Shown here: in pieces, positions 23,933 to 35,900 of the stretch | Numbering within the stretch: the first letter of the stretch is position 1 | How the letters are laid out: the number at the start of each line of letters is the position of its first letter | Origin: Didymodactylos carnosus | Taxonomy: Eukaryota; Rotifera; Eurotatoria; Philodinida; Philodinidae | DNA length: 53,372 nucleotides | NCBI GenBank assembly: GCA_905250885.1 | Contig: CAJNOQ010000367.1 | Coordinates: forward strand, 1 to 53,372 | Reading direction: 5' to 3' | Program-made: the position numbers and the translations under genes | The notes under the pieces: model-generated | Told to the model about the DNA's origin: nothing | Database searches by the model: none | What the model saw: the letters and a program-made list of their open reading frames with translations, nothing else

Positions 23933-24330
23933 TCAAGCTATTTTGAAAGACGTTAAAGAAGAAAGACAAATAACTGACTCTGGGAGATTATTCCAGTAGT
24001 GAGGACAATGAATAGTATAAAAAAGAGAAATAGGACTTATACAATGATAAATTTTGAAAAACTGTAGAAGTCTAAAGTATTTACGACGAAGAGTGAGATT
24101 TGGAAGAGAAAGTTGAGACACAAGTAGAGAACTAGAAGAACGATAGTCAGAATTGCGAGAAATAACACGAGAAGCAAGTTTGTTTACAGAATCAAGAATA
24201 GTAAGAGAAAACGAACTGTCATACAAGGCACAACAATAGTCAGCTTTGGGAAGAATAGAAGAAAGATAGATTCGACGCCAAACTTCATGTCAGTTGGAGC
24301 TAATCCAAAGGCACGATTCAATGCTCACGG
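23933..24330 (-). mobile_element. Remnant of a non-LTR retrotransposon reverse transcriptase (C-terminal tail)
   Basis: The minus-strand frame reads WRRIYLSSILPKADYCCALYD, then NKLASRVISRNSDYRSS, then LLVSQLSLPNLTLRRKY, then FFKIYH, HYWNNLPESV and FKIA-stop. This is the characteristic order of the region after the RT domain in LINE ORF2 proteins: 'DYC..vwdp', 'q..a.r.i', 'L.LP.L..RR..rL..fyKi', 'WN.LP', 'FK'. The segment before WNNLP is short, so part is deleted. Upstream the frame meets a TGA near 24285, so the copy is dead and truncated at its 5' side. Clade is not assignable. Confidence 0.62.
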
Positions 24331-25236
24331 TATGTAATGATAGAACGTGGAAGTGATTGACGATACGAATGAGAAACAGAGTGAGACAAAACAGTGAGTA
24401 TTCAATCATATTCAGATAGCCGATCCTTGCTATTGTATATAGAAGAGAAAAAGAGTAGACTGTTCAGATGACTCATCCATCATCATATTCCTCGCATCAT
24501 CTACCACTTGCGCTTTACGTGTAATAAGAAAAAGAGAAAGCGGTGCCGTTTCAGAGTGACATCTTGTTTCTTCTAGTTTAATTGGCTGTGAAGTTTAGCT
24601 ACTTTTCTTTGTCTTTGTCTCAGAAAAAATTAGTAGAAGAGGAAGCAAAGATGTTGCGCTAAACCTTCCTACTGCATTTATCGCGATCGAGATACGCTAC
24701 TGAAGAAATTTCTACTAAGGAACGCTAACTCCCACACATTTCACGAAGAAGCCAGCGCTCTTCAGTAGAAATTTCTTCAGTAGCGTCTCTCGACTATTTA
24801 TCGCTCCCAATGCTTCATGCAGTACGTCCAGTAACTCACTAAACTCGATGCGCTTTAGAAGCCACAATTCACTGGAATTGCTAAAACGTCTCTTCTGCTA
24901 ATAAATATGGGTGTAGGCTACGCTTGTTCGTGAAAAAGGGTCAACTATTTCTTCGAAATATTAATAAAACTTATAAAGCTCGATATTCTTATTCTTGGTT
25001 TTATTCTAGCTATAGTGTTTTTAATGGTGAGTTTTTCCACTGTAGAATCAACGTTATGGTGGAAATTATAGCAGATTTCAGCCTTTCATCATATGTAGAT
25101 TACAATGACAAGTCCTCTCGCTCACCGTTCTACTGAAAGCACTGCGCTTGATCATCATTGGAGGGATTGGATCATTTTTTGCTATGTTTTGTAGATTTTT
25201 ACAGTCAAGAGACATCTAGTCATCATCTTCTCAACA
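24331..25236. other. Intergenic region with an inverted repeat (about 24676-24806)
   Basis: The word CGCTACTGAAGAAATTTCTACT near 24694-24715 recurs inverted near 24766-24787. Flanking matches (GATCGAGATA / CGAGAGA and TTTATCGC on both arms) give arms of about 40 bp and a spacer of about 50 bp, so it folds as a long hairpin. No coding exon is seen. The TTTATCGCGATCGAGATA arm resembles the TATCG-rich block at the left end of the window. Confidence 0.55.
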
Positions 25237-27153
25237 ATGACAAGTTGGCGTAAAAAGTTCTTGTAAGTTCATTTGTTCATCTGCTTTGTTTTATCTCTTT
25301 TTGATTCTCATTTTTTAAAGAGGTAAATCGCATCGTCTGAATGAAAATGACGAACAAATGTTGAATAACACCGTTAAATATCGAAAAAAATTAATTTCCG
25401 CTATGGGTCAAATTAGTCGAACAAAAAAAACAGTACAAAGAAACCTCGATGGCCCTGATTCAGAAATTCATGGCAAGTTGCTAGTTCAAATCAACACTTG
25501 TCGTTTATTTTTTTATTTAATTTATAGTTGCACGATTAATCAATGATATAGGACAGTTATCTGGAAGCAAACCACTACAGGCAAGCAAATCTAGAGGAGA
25601 TTTTGACAGTATAGTGCGACTGAAGAAGTTCAGTCTCGTTTAAAGATTTAGGGATTCTATTTTTATATTTTTTATATCATTTTAGGAAATAAGTGGTTTA
25701 ATCGATTCTTTAGCTATGCGGCATCAATTAGCTTCAAGAATTTTCAATGGTTTGTTGTGCTTTTTTTTCGTGGACTCTCTCGAAATTAACAAGATGCACT
25801 ATTGATAGCTATTTACTCTATGTCTAATTATAGAATACGCTTTTGACTCATTACATCAGTCATTACGGAAATTAAATGATCATGTTCAGGGTGATTGTGA
25901 AAAAGCAAAAATGGTTCGTAAAAAGTAAACAAAAGCAGCAATTTTATTACAGATTTTTGAAATTTTAGGTGTTTGAAGAAGCAGTATCAAATAATTGCTC
26001 GGAACATACAAAAAAACAATTACGATCAAAAGGTAAGAGCATTAGACGCAAGATTAGTAAAATATTACAATGTATATTTTCGTAACTTTATTGTAGTGCA
26101 AAATGAATGGGGTAAACATCAAAAGTTAGCTGTTAAGGAACTGAAAAGCAGTTTATCATCATATAGCCGTATTGGGTTGTATAATTTGAAATTACAGACA
26201 GCAATACTCGAAAAACTTCAAGTAAGTGAGCAACAGAATCAGGAAATATTTTGACTCCTGTTTTTCGAGCAAACGTTACAGCTGAAATAATAAATCTTTT
26301 TTCTGCTAATTTGATCGTTCCCAATTTAATATGTAAATATAAGAAATAGCTGTCAACACTAAGCAATTTTGTTTAAGAGAGCACGGTTTTAGTGGGTATT
26401 AGAAACATTGAGAAATTTTTAACTGTTGTAGAGTTACGTTGATCAACTGCCTCATGATGATGATAACAATAACGGCAACGAAAATCAAAACAGTGAGCAG
26501 TTAATATCAAATACAAATGTCGGCTTGCCAGATTTTTCTACAAACAGTGTTCAAATGCGTCGAGAAATCGATACAATGTTACGTATTATGCTTGATGCAG
26601 TTCCAAATGAATTACCACAATCAAAACGTCATAAATTTTTTGGTAAATACTTTTAGAAGATAATGATATGTAGTTTTACGCTATTTCATTTTGATAGATT
26701 CGCTTTATTCACCAGAAATAACAGAAGCTGCACGTATGAGTGATTACTCATTACAAAATCAGACAACAACAGATCCTGGTATTCCTCAATATCCAACAAT
26801 TTTATCGCCATCAAGTAATAATTATTCTACAAGACAACAATCTCATTTATTCTCACCTGTATCGCATGGTTATAACATATACAATCAACATCATCAAAAT
26901 GAGATATGTATGTATAAGATAATATTCTATTTTCTCTTTTCTTCGCATATATTAAGTTCTGTCTAATTAAACTGGGTAGAGTACCTTCCTTCTTTAGTAC
27001 TGAGCTTCGATGAAGCAATTGTCTGAACTATTTATTGTTGTTCTAGCTGCGCCAGATGATAATTTACCATCATATACGGATCTGTTTGTTGTTCCAAGCA
27101 ATTGTAAAGGATATAATCCTATTCGTCGAAGTTCACGTTTGATTAATCAATAA
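25237..27153 (+). CDS. Helical (possibly BAR-domain) protein of unknown function
   Basis: Ten exons: 25237-25262, 25321-25472, 25528-25580, 25686-25749, 25834-25913, 25969-26032, 26097-26221, 26432-26642, 26698-26907, 27047-27153, about 363 aa. The start MTSWRKKFLGK follows a TCAACAATGA context and begins an open, in-phase chain. Residues about 1-190 are charged, helix-rich and heptad-like (for example KYRKKLISAMGQISRTKKTVQ, SLRKLNDHVQ, GLYNLKLQTAILEKLQSYVD), with the length and look of a BAR or coiled-coil module; the last part resembles the final helix of endophilin/BIN-type BAR domains. The rest is Asn/Gln/Ser/Pro-rich and ends PSYTDLFVVP...RRSSRLINQ. Introns 2 and 3 start GC, not GT (GCAAGT at 25473 and GCAAGC at 25581). 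A polyadenylation-like AATAAA overlaps the stop. No specific family recognised. Confidence 0.72.
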
Positions 27154-28078
27154 ATACTGATAAGTGTCTACTCCTTAGATAATTATTTTTTCTTACAGTA
27201 ACTGTGGTTTTACCCAGAATATGTGCAATATGATAACAAAAAAATGTAAATTTTATGCTTGAATAATTTACTGTAAATTTTTTTTTATTAGACTCCGGTG
27301 TTAAATAGCTGTCTCTGTTGTGTAAATACTTTTGAATAGTTAATGTTGTTTTTATTTTATCGAGTTAAAAATTATTGTTGTTTGTGCTCGTTCTTGTTGT
27401 AATTACAAAGCATAGAATAATACGTTGCTTTATTACGTTAGATAAAGAATGATATCAATTATTGTAAAGAATGATATTATTGCGCTTCTTAGATTTTTGG
27501 TTCTTGATTATTTTACATTTGAATGTCTGTTTTTTTCCAGTGGTAAAATAAAATATTTAAATTTAAAATTTATTAAGTTATTAAATATTATGCAGATAGA
27601 GATTTTCTTGTTTATTTGTTCATACTATTGTTAGAGGTTTATTTGAGCTATTTGCATATTGATAGATTGTATTAAAATTTCATGGTTTTTTTGTCTGTCT
27701 AAATGGTTTTCTTCTTAAAAAAATGTAAATGTTCGCAGTTGAATAAAATGTGGTAGAGTAAAGTGTAACTGATGGTAATATATTGTTAGCGGATAAAGCA
27801 AATATTGATGGTAGAAGGTGAATATGAAGCGAATATTTCAAAGTTCTCTTGATTATTGAGTCCGCACCTCGCTATTATCGATTCTACATGCAGTGATGAA
27901 TGTAAAAAAATAAGGTAAACTGTTGTCAACGAAAACGTAATTTTAAATATTTTATTTACAATGAATTTATTTATGAATAAAAAAAACTAGTACATTTCTC
28001 ATTAATGTTCTTCAACAACTAACAACTGGCGCTAAAAACAAAATTTGAGTGTTATTCGACGGTTTAGATCATCAAACA
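27154..28078. other. Intergenic region, no gene seen
   Basis: T-rich 3' flank followed by AT-rich spacer. The open frame at 27449-27634 is low complexity. Nothing else stands out. Confidence 0.5.
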
Positions 28079-28637
28079 ATGAACGACGTAAAAGGTTTTA
28101 TGTACTTCAGCTATACAAATTCATTGAACATATTGATAATTTTTGTTTTCTTCAGGTATTGAATTAAATTTATCTTCAATCTCCAATGAAACCCGTTATA
28201 AAAATTCTCAGATTTATTCTTATACACTTGCTATTGGATTTTCGTGCGTTGGTTTCTTGTTTTTTTGCATGTTATGTCTATTAATCACTCGTGCCGTCTA
28301 CGAACGAGAACAACGTCAAAAACAAATGACAAATCTTCATCGTCTCCTATTCAATTTACCTGATGTAGATTTGAATACGATTAATATGAATAAACTAAAA
28401 GACGATATTATTGATAAAACAGCGAATCGATTTGGACAAGTATGCATGACATTAGGAAAAACTATTAGAGAAATGGATGAATTTAAAAGTCAATTACAAA
28501 ATTTGCCAACATCTATCGCTCAGAAATTAGGTGCACTCAGTGACGGATCAAATAATCAAGCGATTGAAAGTTTACAACGAGCCTTAGTCGAAAATCAATT
28601 GCATTTCAATGCGCCACAACATATTGTTTCAAATTAA
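28079..28637 (+). CDS. Small single-pass membrane protein with cytoplasmic coiled-coil-like tail, unknown
   Basis: Two exons (28079-28094 and 28156-28637) joined by a 61-bp GT-AG intron, giving about 165 aa starting MNDVKGIELN. Residues about 10-20 contain NLSSISNET, two N-glycosylation-type sequons on the likely outer side. A hydrophobic segment follows (IGFSCVGFLFFCMLCLLI), then a basic stop-transfer region (TRAVYEREQRQKQ) and a polar helical tail of about 110 residues with repeated Leu/Ile spacing. This suggests type III or N-out topology. The spliced start is preferred because the acceptor CTTCAG at 28155 is strong and both frames agree. No family recognised. Confidence 0.65.
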
Positions 28638-29466
28638 TAAGCTGTATTCTTCGGATTATATGTACATTAGTGTATATATACTAATTAGTATTTTTCAACA
28701 AGTAGAAAGTATTTGATCGGCATATGATTATCTCTGTAGAATCAGATAAATATTTGATCTGAAAAAACGCAACTCTATCAAATAGCTAATATAGAATATA
28801 TTTTTAAAATATATTCAGTATAAAAACTCCAAATGAAATGTTCATTTCTAATTATTAGAAAATCTTCATCACACTATTAGTGTGTGGTTAATAGTTTCGT
28901 TATAGCGACATCTATACGATTCGACGAATGTTTAAGAGAAAACGGCCGATCGACCAATCATTAGAGAGTACAAAAATTTCGTTCTTTCAAATGAGTAATT
29001 GTAATCGAGCACAACGAATTTTTTGTCCTACCTCGTAAATATTTCTTCAAATTTCATTATCCGTGGTCCGTTGAGAAGAGAGTTCATGTCTTTTCATTGC
29101 CCATTTACTTTACCGACCTGATTCAAAGAACATTGTCCACTCGATGTGGATCACAGCTCCACCTTTGATGAATCGATCCTCAGAAAGTTTCCTTTTAACT
29201 TTTAAACAACAGCTAAAAAACTGATGATCATAATAGGTCATGACTCATAAGACTCGAAAAATTTCTCACAGTTAACTTAACTATAATGACCGAGTTTTGA
29301 TAGACAGAAACAGTTTGACTGATTTCAATCTGAAGCGCACAATGATGACCAGTGAGAGTAAACTTAGTCTTGCGTTGACTCGTTTAGAACTGAATGAATT
29401 TCTTTTGGAATCGATCAAATTTTCTTTACAGATATTTAATGTATTTATTTTCATTTTAGACAAACT
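28638..29466. other. Intergenic region upstream of LSG1
   Basis: No gene recognised. The last ~180 bp are open on both strands (29281-29503), but this is probably 5' UTR or promoter DNA of LSG1, since the spliced LSG1 frame begins at 29467. Confidence 0.45.
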
Positions 29467-31497
29467 ATGTCGACCAGTAAAACGTCAATTGGACGATCTT
29501 TAATCAAAACACGCGTCCCAAATCAACAACGTCGTGCTAAAGTGGGAGATGATTGGGTGAGTCCATTTCTACGCTCAATCAATGTCTCTTACACTTTCTT
29601 CGATCAACTTGTTAACGTATAATTTCTTTTTATTTACTATTTAGATTCATTATAAAGCCGATTTTACAGCTACAACAGACTGGAATCGTTTGAATTTACG
29701 TTCTATAACAGATCAAAATTCATTAGACGATTTTTTAACAACAGCACAATTGGCTGGAACAGATTTTGCTGCTGGTAAATAAATATACATATATTTACTC
29801 ACATTTTATTTATTTGTTTTGATTTTAGAACGTTTGAATGTTACATTTATTCCACCCGTAGCTAAAGTTGGAATATTAAGTGCTGAAGATAAAGAACGAA
29901 TTAAACAAGCGCAAGATTTACATAAAGAAAGACTACAGATTCCTAGACGGTATATAAAATAGGAATGTATTTTTATTTGTGTGTATTCATTGTTCTTTCT
30001 TGTTATTAAAGACCACCATGGACTACTCAAATGGAAACTGAACAAATTGAACGACAAGAACGTGAAAGTTTTCTAGATTGGAGAAGAAAGTTAGCTTTGT
30101 AAGTCATTAGACAGTAGTCCTCTCAGTTTTATTTATTGTTTTATTTCTTACTCTAGATTACAAGAGATAGATGATATTACTCTAACGCCATTTGAGAAAA
30201 ATTTAGAATTTTGGCGTCAGTTGTGGAGAGTTATTGAAAAAAGGTATGTAGATGTCAAAAGAAAGATAATAGTGAACTTCTTGAATAGAAAAACTCAATA
30301 TTAATATATATAATTGGCATATTTTGTGAATTTAGTGATATTATTGTTCAGATTGTTGATGCAAGAAATCCATTACTATTTCGTTGTGAAGATTTAGAAA
30401 CATATGTTCATGAATTATCATCTGAGGATAAATTAAATGTTATACTTGTTAATAAATCTGATTTACTTACGGATGAACAACGGTAAAGAGAAGAAATAGA
30501 ATATAGATAGTTTTTAAATATTGTGTGTGTCCTATGTTTTATTTAGTGAATTATGGGCGAAGTATTTTGATACATTAAAGTTACGTGTAATTTTCTATTC
30601 GGCATTACAAACGGCACCATGTAAGCCGAAAAGAACAATATCGATTAATGAAAATGACATTGATGATACTGAAAAAATTTTAAATGAAATAAAACGAATG
30701 CAAATGAAATCATTACCAGATGATAATATGGAAATAACAACATCAGTTCAAAATCCAAACAATCGATTTAATGGATTAGAAGTATATGATAGTGAAAATA
30801 CTGAAAAAGATGAATCAGAAAAGATTATTTATAATAATGATGATGATGATGATGTAAATAATGAGGATGATAATATAACAGATGAAGAAAAAGAATATGA
30901 ATCTAACAATGAAACGAGTGAAAATGAAGAAGATAGTTATATTGAACCAATTCGACCAGAAGTTACCAGTTACGAACAAACTAAAATGAAACATAATTTA
31001 TCATTGATTGTTAATCGTGAAGAACTAATTTATCTATTAAAAAGTTTTCATAAAAATAAAAAAACTGTCAGAGAAAATATTCTTACCATTGGAATGGTAA
31101 AAATTTTAAATATTAATCTAATCATTTCATTTATAGATTTTATTTTATTTATTTATTTTTATTTTTAATTCTAGGTTGGTTATCCAAATGTTGGCAAAAG
31201 TTCTACGATTAATTCATTACTTCAATATAAAAAAGTGTCTGTATCGGCCACACCTGGCAAAACAAAACATTTTCAAGTATGAATTAAAATATTCTACTTA
31301 AAACGAGAAAATAATACGCTATATACCTGTATATCTAATTTTAGACAATATTTCTAGATAAAAATCTTTTACTATGCGATTGTCCTGGTCTTGTATTTCC
31401 ATCTTTTGTCTCAACGAAAGACGAATTAATAATTAATGGCATTTTACCCATTGATCAAATGCGTGATTATATTGGACCAGTGAATATAATATCCTTT

Positions 31498-31528
<31 letters not shown>

Positions 31529-32553
31529 TTTGTTTTTGTTCGTAAAAGATAAAATAATAAATATTGATAGATTTGTTTTTCTTAACGTTTAAACGTTTGT
31601 CAGCAAATTCCTCGTTCAACACTATCAGGTGTATATAATATTATGTTACCACTACCAAATGAAGGAGAAGATGAAGATCGTCCACCAACATCTATCGAAT
31701 TATGTTCGACTTATGCTTGTAAATGAAAAAGACAAATAAATTATTTGAACACTTTCAACTATATATTTCTTATTTAGATTCTCGTGGTTTTATGACACAT
31801 AAAGGCATACCTGATGGTTCTCGTGCAGCTCGTATTTTATTGAAAGATTATGTACAGGTATGACATCTTTTATTTCAAGGTTTGCCGTGAAATCTATTCT
31901 GTTGTCCATGTTGATAGTCATGCACTAAACCCAAACTCATCAAACTTTATATTAATTTTTGCTGTAGTTAATGTTCGGGTTTGGTGAATTTCTATATGTA
32001 AATTCGTGTTTTAATTTTGATTTATTCCTATCCTTATTGTGTGTGTGTACGTTACTTTTGTAACAATTGAATTTATTATGTCTTTTAAGGGCAAACTATT
32101 ATTTTGCTATCCACCTCCTGGCCAAGATGCAAACGATTTTCAACACCATATGTCCGATGATGAAGATGATGTAGAAGCAAATGAGGACAATGAAATAACT
32201 TCAGATGGATTAGTGAAGGTAATGACTACTGCGTACTTCATTCTAAATTAACTTGCATAACATTCATTCTTACTTTATTTCAGGCTAAAGTAAAACCATC
32301 AACAGTTGATCAAGAATTTTTTCATCCGGTAAACTCGTTATTCTCTAAATTTTCTTTTTATCTAAATTTGAATAATTTCATTTTTCTTATTTTACAGGTA
32401 GTAGCCGGCTTTGGTACTAAAAGCATCTCAGGTAGAAATAAAACCAATGAACCTACTACGAATGATGAGAAACCGTGGAAAAAACACAATAAATATCATA
32501 ATCGTAACAAACATGAAAAATTACGCAGAGTATTTAAACATTTGGATGCTTAG
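29467..32553 (+). CDS. LSG1: Large subunit GTPase 1 (LSG1), 60S export/maturation factor
   Basis: Circularly permuted GTPase that releases the NMD3 export adaptor from pre-60S ribosomes in the cytoplasm. Fourteen exons: 29467-29556, 29645-29774, 29829-29949, 30012-30098, 30157-30243, 30336-30482, 30547-31096, 31175-31276, 31345-31479, 31604-31718, 31778-31857, 32090-32218, 32284-32328, 32398-32553. The total is about 657 aa, as in human (658). The permuted order is clear: [11 protein letters not shown] and NKSD (G4, about residue 208) come before GYPNVGKSS (G1, about residue 406), then [11 protein letters not shown] and DCPGL (G3, about residue 450). Other blocks: [48 protein letters not shown] long Asp/Glu/Asn-rich linker (exon 7) separates G4 from G1. 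The donor of exon 9 is the least certain junction: GTGAAT at 31480 keeps frame but trims a few residues usually present. Confidence 0.95.
31504..31529. repeat. (TA)n microsatellite inside LSG1 intron 9
   Basis: About twelve TA units just downstream of the weak exon 9 donor. Similar short (TA)n tracts occur near 36668-36682, 36793-36814 and 39999-40019. Confidence 0.85.
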
Positions 32554-32990
32554 AATAAAAAATGTGTTTTTCTTAACCTATTTTCTATTCTTCAACAGTG
32601 TTTATTTTTATTCTTGTCGTTGTTATTTAAAATAAAAATACAATTCTCAAAATATTTCATTCTCATCAAGATTTGCTTTCTTGAACTTTATATTCATGTG
32701 CTTCGATGATATCGAATAGAAATCAATAGATGATAGCCTAGATTATCGTTTAGAAAGAATTTGAAATATTTTTGTTCTCAGTTTGATATTACATTTGTTT
32801 CTTAGGTTAATAATTTTATAAACATACAAAGGTAAAACTCGTATTAAAAAAATTTGAAAAAAACAAGAAAAGAGAAAAAGAAATCGTTTTTTAAAAGGAC
32901 AAAATTTTTCACCGGTACGAATTATTTAAAGTAAAATGTCTTTAAATGAACAAAGTATATTATTAATCAATATACTGTTCAAAAGATATA
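32554..32990. other. Convergent 3' flanks of LSG1 and the MRL gene
   Basis: This 437-bp stretch between two facing stop codons contains AATAAA words soon after the LSG1 stop (32555 and about 32633) and probably holds both 3' UTRs. No gene is seen. Confidence 0.6.
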
Positions 32991-35900
32991 TTATAAATCT
33001 GTTACTTTCACAGGTGGTAGATGAATTTGTTGATATGATAGAAGTTGTTCTTGTTGTTGTTCAGAATTTTCGTTAATTTCTTCGTGTTTTTCTTCTTCTA
33101 CTTCATCTTCTTCGAGTACGTCTGGAAAGTAAGATGCATTGAATCGTGATTTGTTAATCGTATATTTTGATCGTATTCCATTATAATTAGATAATGGCAA
33201 TGGCATACGAAATACAGCTGATGGAGGAATATTATAGAATGGATTCAATAGAAAATGCTCATCTGTTCCACAATATGCATCATAAATATGATCACCTTGA
33301 CCAATTTGAAAATGATCTCTATGAAAATCTCCCTCACCTTCTTCACTCTGTATAATTCCATTATACCATGTAGAGTCACTATCGTTATTTGTATCTATTG
33401 GTAATGTTTGATCATTATCAATATTATCTTGTACAGGTGGAGGAGGTGGTGGTCGATATTTTGATAAAACAGGCGGTTTTTCATTAAGTTTAATTTCATT
33501 TAATGATATTTTTTCATCGTTAACTATTTTTGTTTCATATAAAGGATTCACTGAATGAAACGATGTATCAAATGATGTTGATGTTGATGAAATTTTTTCA
33601 TCTAGAGTTGATGTTGGTGAACAACATGACGAACGTTGTATGAAAATGGGTGATTGTGATTCATCATTATTTATACAATTATTAAGAAATGGAATTAAAC
33701 GTTTATTCGATGATGAAGATGTTGATAATGAACGACGATCATTCGAATTGGTAGATGATAGTTTTTTCTTAAGTAATTGAACATTATTGTTCTTATTTTC
33801 TATTTTATTATTATTATTTTTTAATGTTGATTGTTCATCAATATTAAGAATATCTTCTTTTGATGATTTTGATTTTTTTAAACTATCATTTGATTTTATT
33901 ACTGATGAAGAATTTGTTTGAGAGAGTATTGATGGAACAGATGAATTTGAATTTCGTCGTAAACTTGAAGTTGATTGAAATCGATTATATGAATTGTTTG
34001 TTACTCTTAAACGATCTAAAGAAGAAAAAAAATAATATTTTCTCATACTGTGTTACTTTATCTATTGAATTATTTGTTCGACTATTATCGTACATATAGA
34101 CATTTTACATACCCAACGATCTGAATGCTTGTAGAGAATTTTCCGTATCCATATTCTCAAGTGTTTTGACTGATAATGAATCTTGATTCTGTTGTTGTTG
34201 TTGTTGTTGTTGTTGTTGAATAATTGGTAGTGATGTTGCAGAAGATAATGATATTGAATCTGATGTTGGTAATAAAAAATTAAATTGATGTTGACTTTTT
34301 ATTATTGGTAATTTACCATTTTTCTGATAATAAGTTAATATTTTAGACATATTTTCATAACTTTTGTATAAATCATATCCATAATGTATAAGACGTATTC
34401 CATTAATCCATCGATAATAATCATATTGTGTATTAACACATAAATATTTAATATATTTAGATGATTTTTTTTGAATTTGAGGATGTTTTAAAGCAAAACC
34501 ATAATCTGTTGGTGCTTTATATTTTTCTATCCAATTAATACTGTAATATAACTGTTCATTTGAATCTAATTTAATTAAACAAATTAAATCTTTTTTTGTT
34601 TTACCTTTTGGTATATAATAAATACCCGATTGTCTTAATACACATGAATATTTTTTCCATATTTTACGTGATTTTTCTTTCATATATATTATACTTTCAA
34701 TATCATCAGGAATTTGTATTGTTGATGAATTTAATGAAATATAATCCGTTAAATGAAATGTATCTTGACTATTTTTATTATCATCATTATTTATTTGATT
34801 ATTTTTTATTGTCTTTTTCCATTTATTATGTTGTTTAGTAGAAAAAAATTTATCTGATTCAGTAAATAAATCATATTTATGTTTATATTGTTGAAATCGA
34901 ATATAATTTGATGTTTCACGTGGCCAATATAAAATACCATCATTAATTAAATTTTGATGATCTTCATAGATACGATATAAATTTAAATCTGGTATTTCTT
35001 CAATTAAACAATAATTAATTGTTGGTTTAAAATGATTTTTATGTAATAACATAATGATAATATCATGTACAGACATTGTTTCATCAATTAAAACACTTTT
35101 TGTTGAATTATCATCATTATATGTTTTAAGAAATAATTTTTTAATATTTGCTTCTTTCATTCGTGCAATAGCTTGACGAATTTTTTCATCTTTATTCACA
35201 TTTTCACATGAAATCTAAAAATAACAATACATAAGTAATTGATGTCGACATGAGTGAACAAATAGAAGAAGAAGTGAAAAAAATTTTATTTGACAAGTTT
35301 TATCTTTCTGTCCTTCTCTTTTTCTTCTTCTTCTTCTTTATTTGGTGAGAATTTTTTTTTGAATTGTATGAATTTTATCAACCAAATGTAAAATAAAAAT
35401 TATTATCAAAATTTTTTTTGTTACTTACACTTGATGCATTTGATATTTGACTACATGTTCTCAATGTTGATGATACATGTTTTTGTTGTAAATGATTTAA
35501 AATTGGTAAACAAATTGAATCAGTTGATTGTGATAGACCACTATCTGATAAATTATTTAATTCATCTTCTTCTGCTGTTATATCATAATTTTGTGTTGGT
35601 GTTGGACAATCATATAAATTTATTTCATTTGATAATTGTTTTTCAATATCATTTGATCGAATTAATTCATGATGTTGAATTATATGAATAAAATCATCAT
35701 CAATACCACTACTTGTACTACTTCCACTATGATTTGATTCATGTTGTTGTTGTTGTTGTATTTGACTATCAATTGATACATTATTTATTGTATTTGTTAA
35801 TGATAATAGAGCTTGATCAAGTTCATCAAATTGTTTAACAATACTTTTATTATTTGATGATTGTTCAATAATTGAATTATCAAGATTAAATGTTGTTTGT

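Noticed and set aside
24924-25136. 70-codon plus-strand frame before the helical protein gene
   Set aside because: No domain, no splice link to the exon at 25237, and the downstream ATG has a better start.
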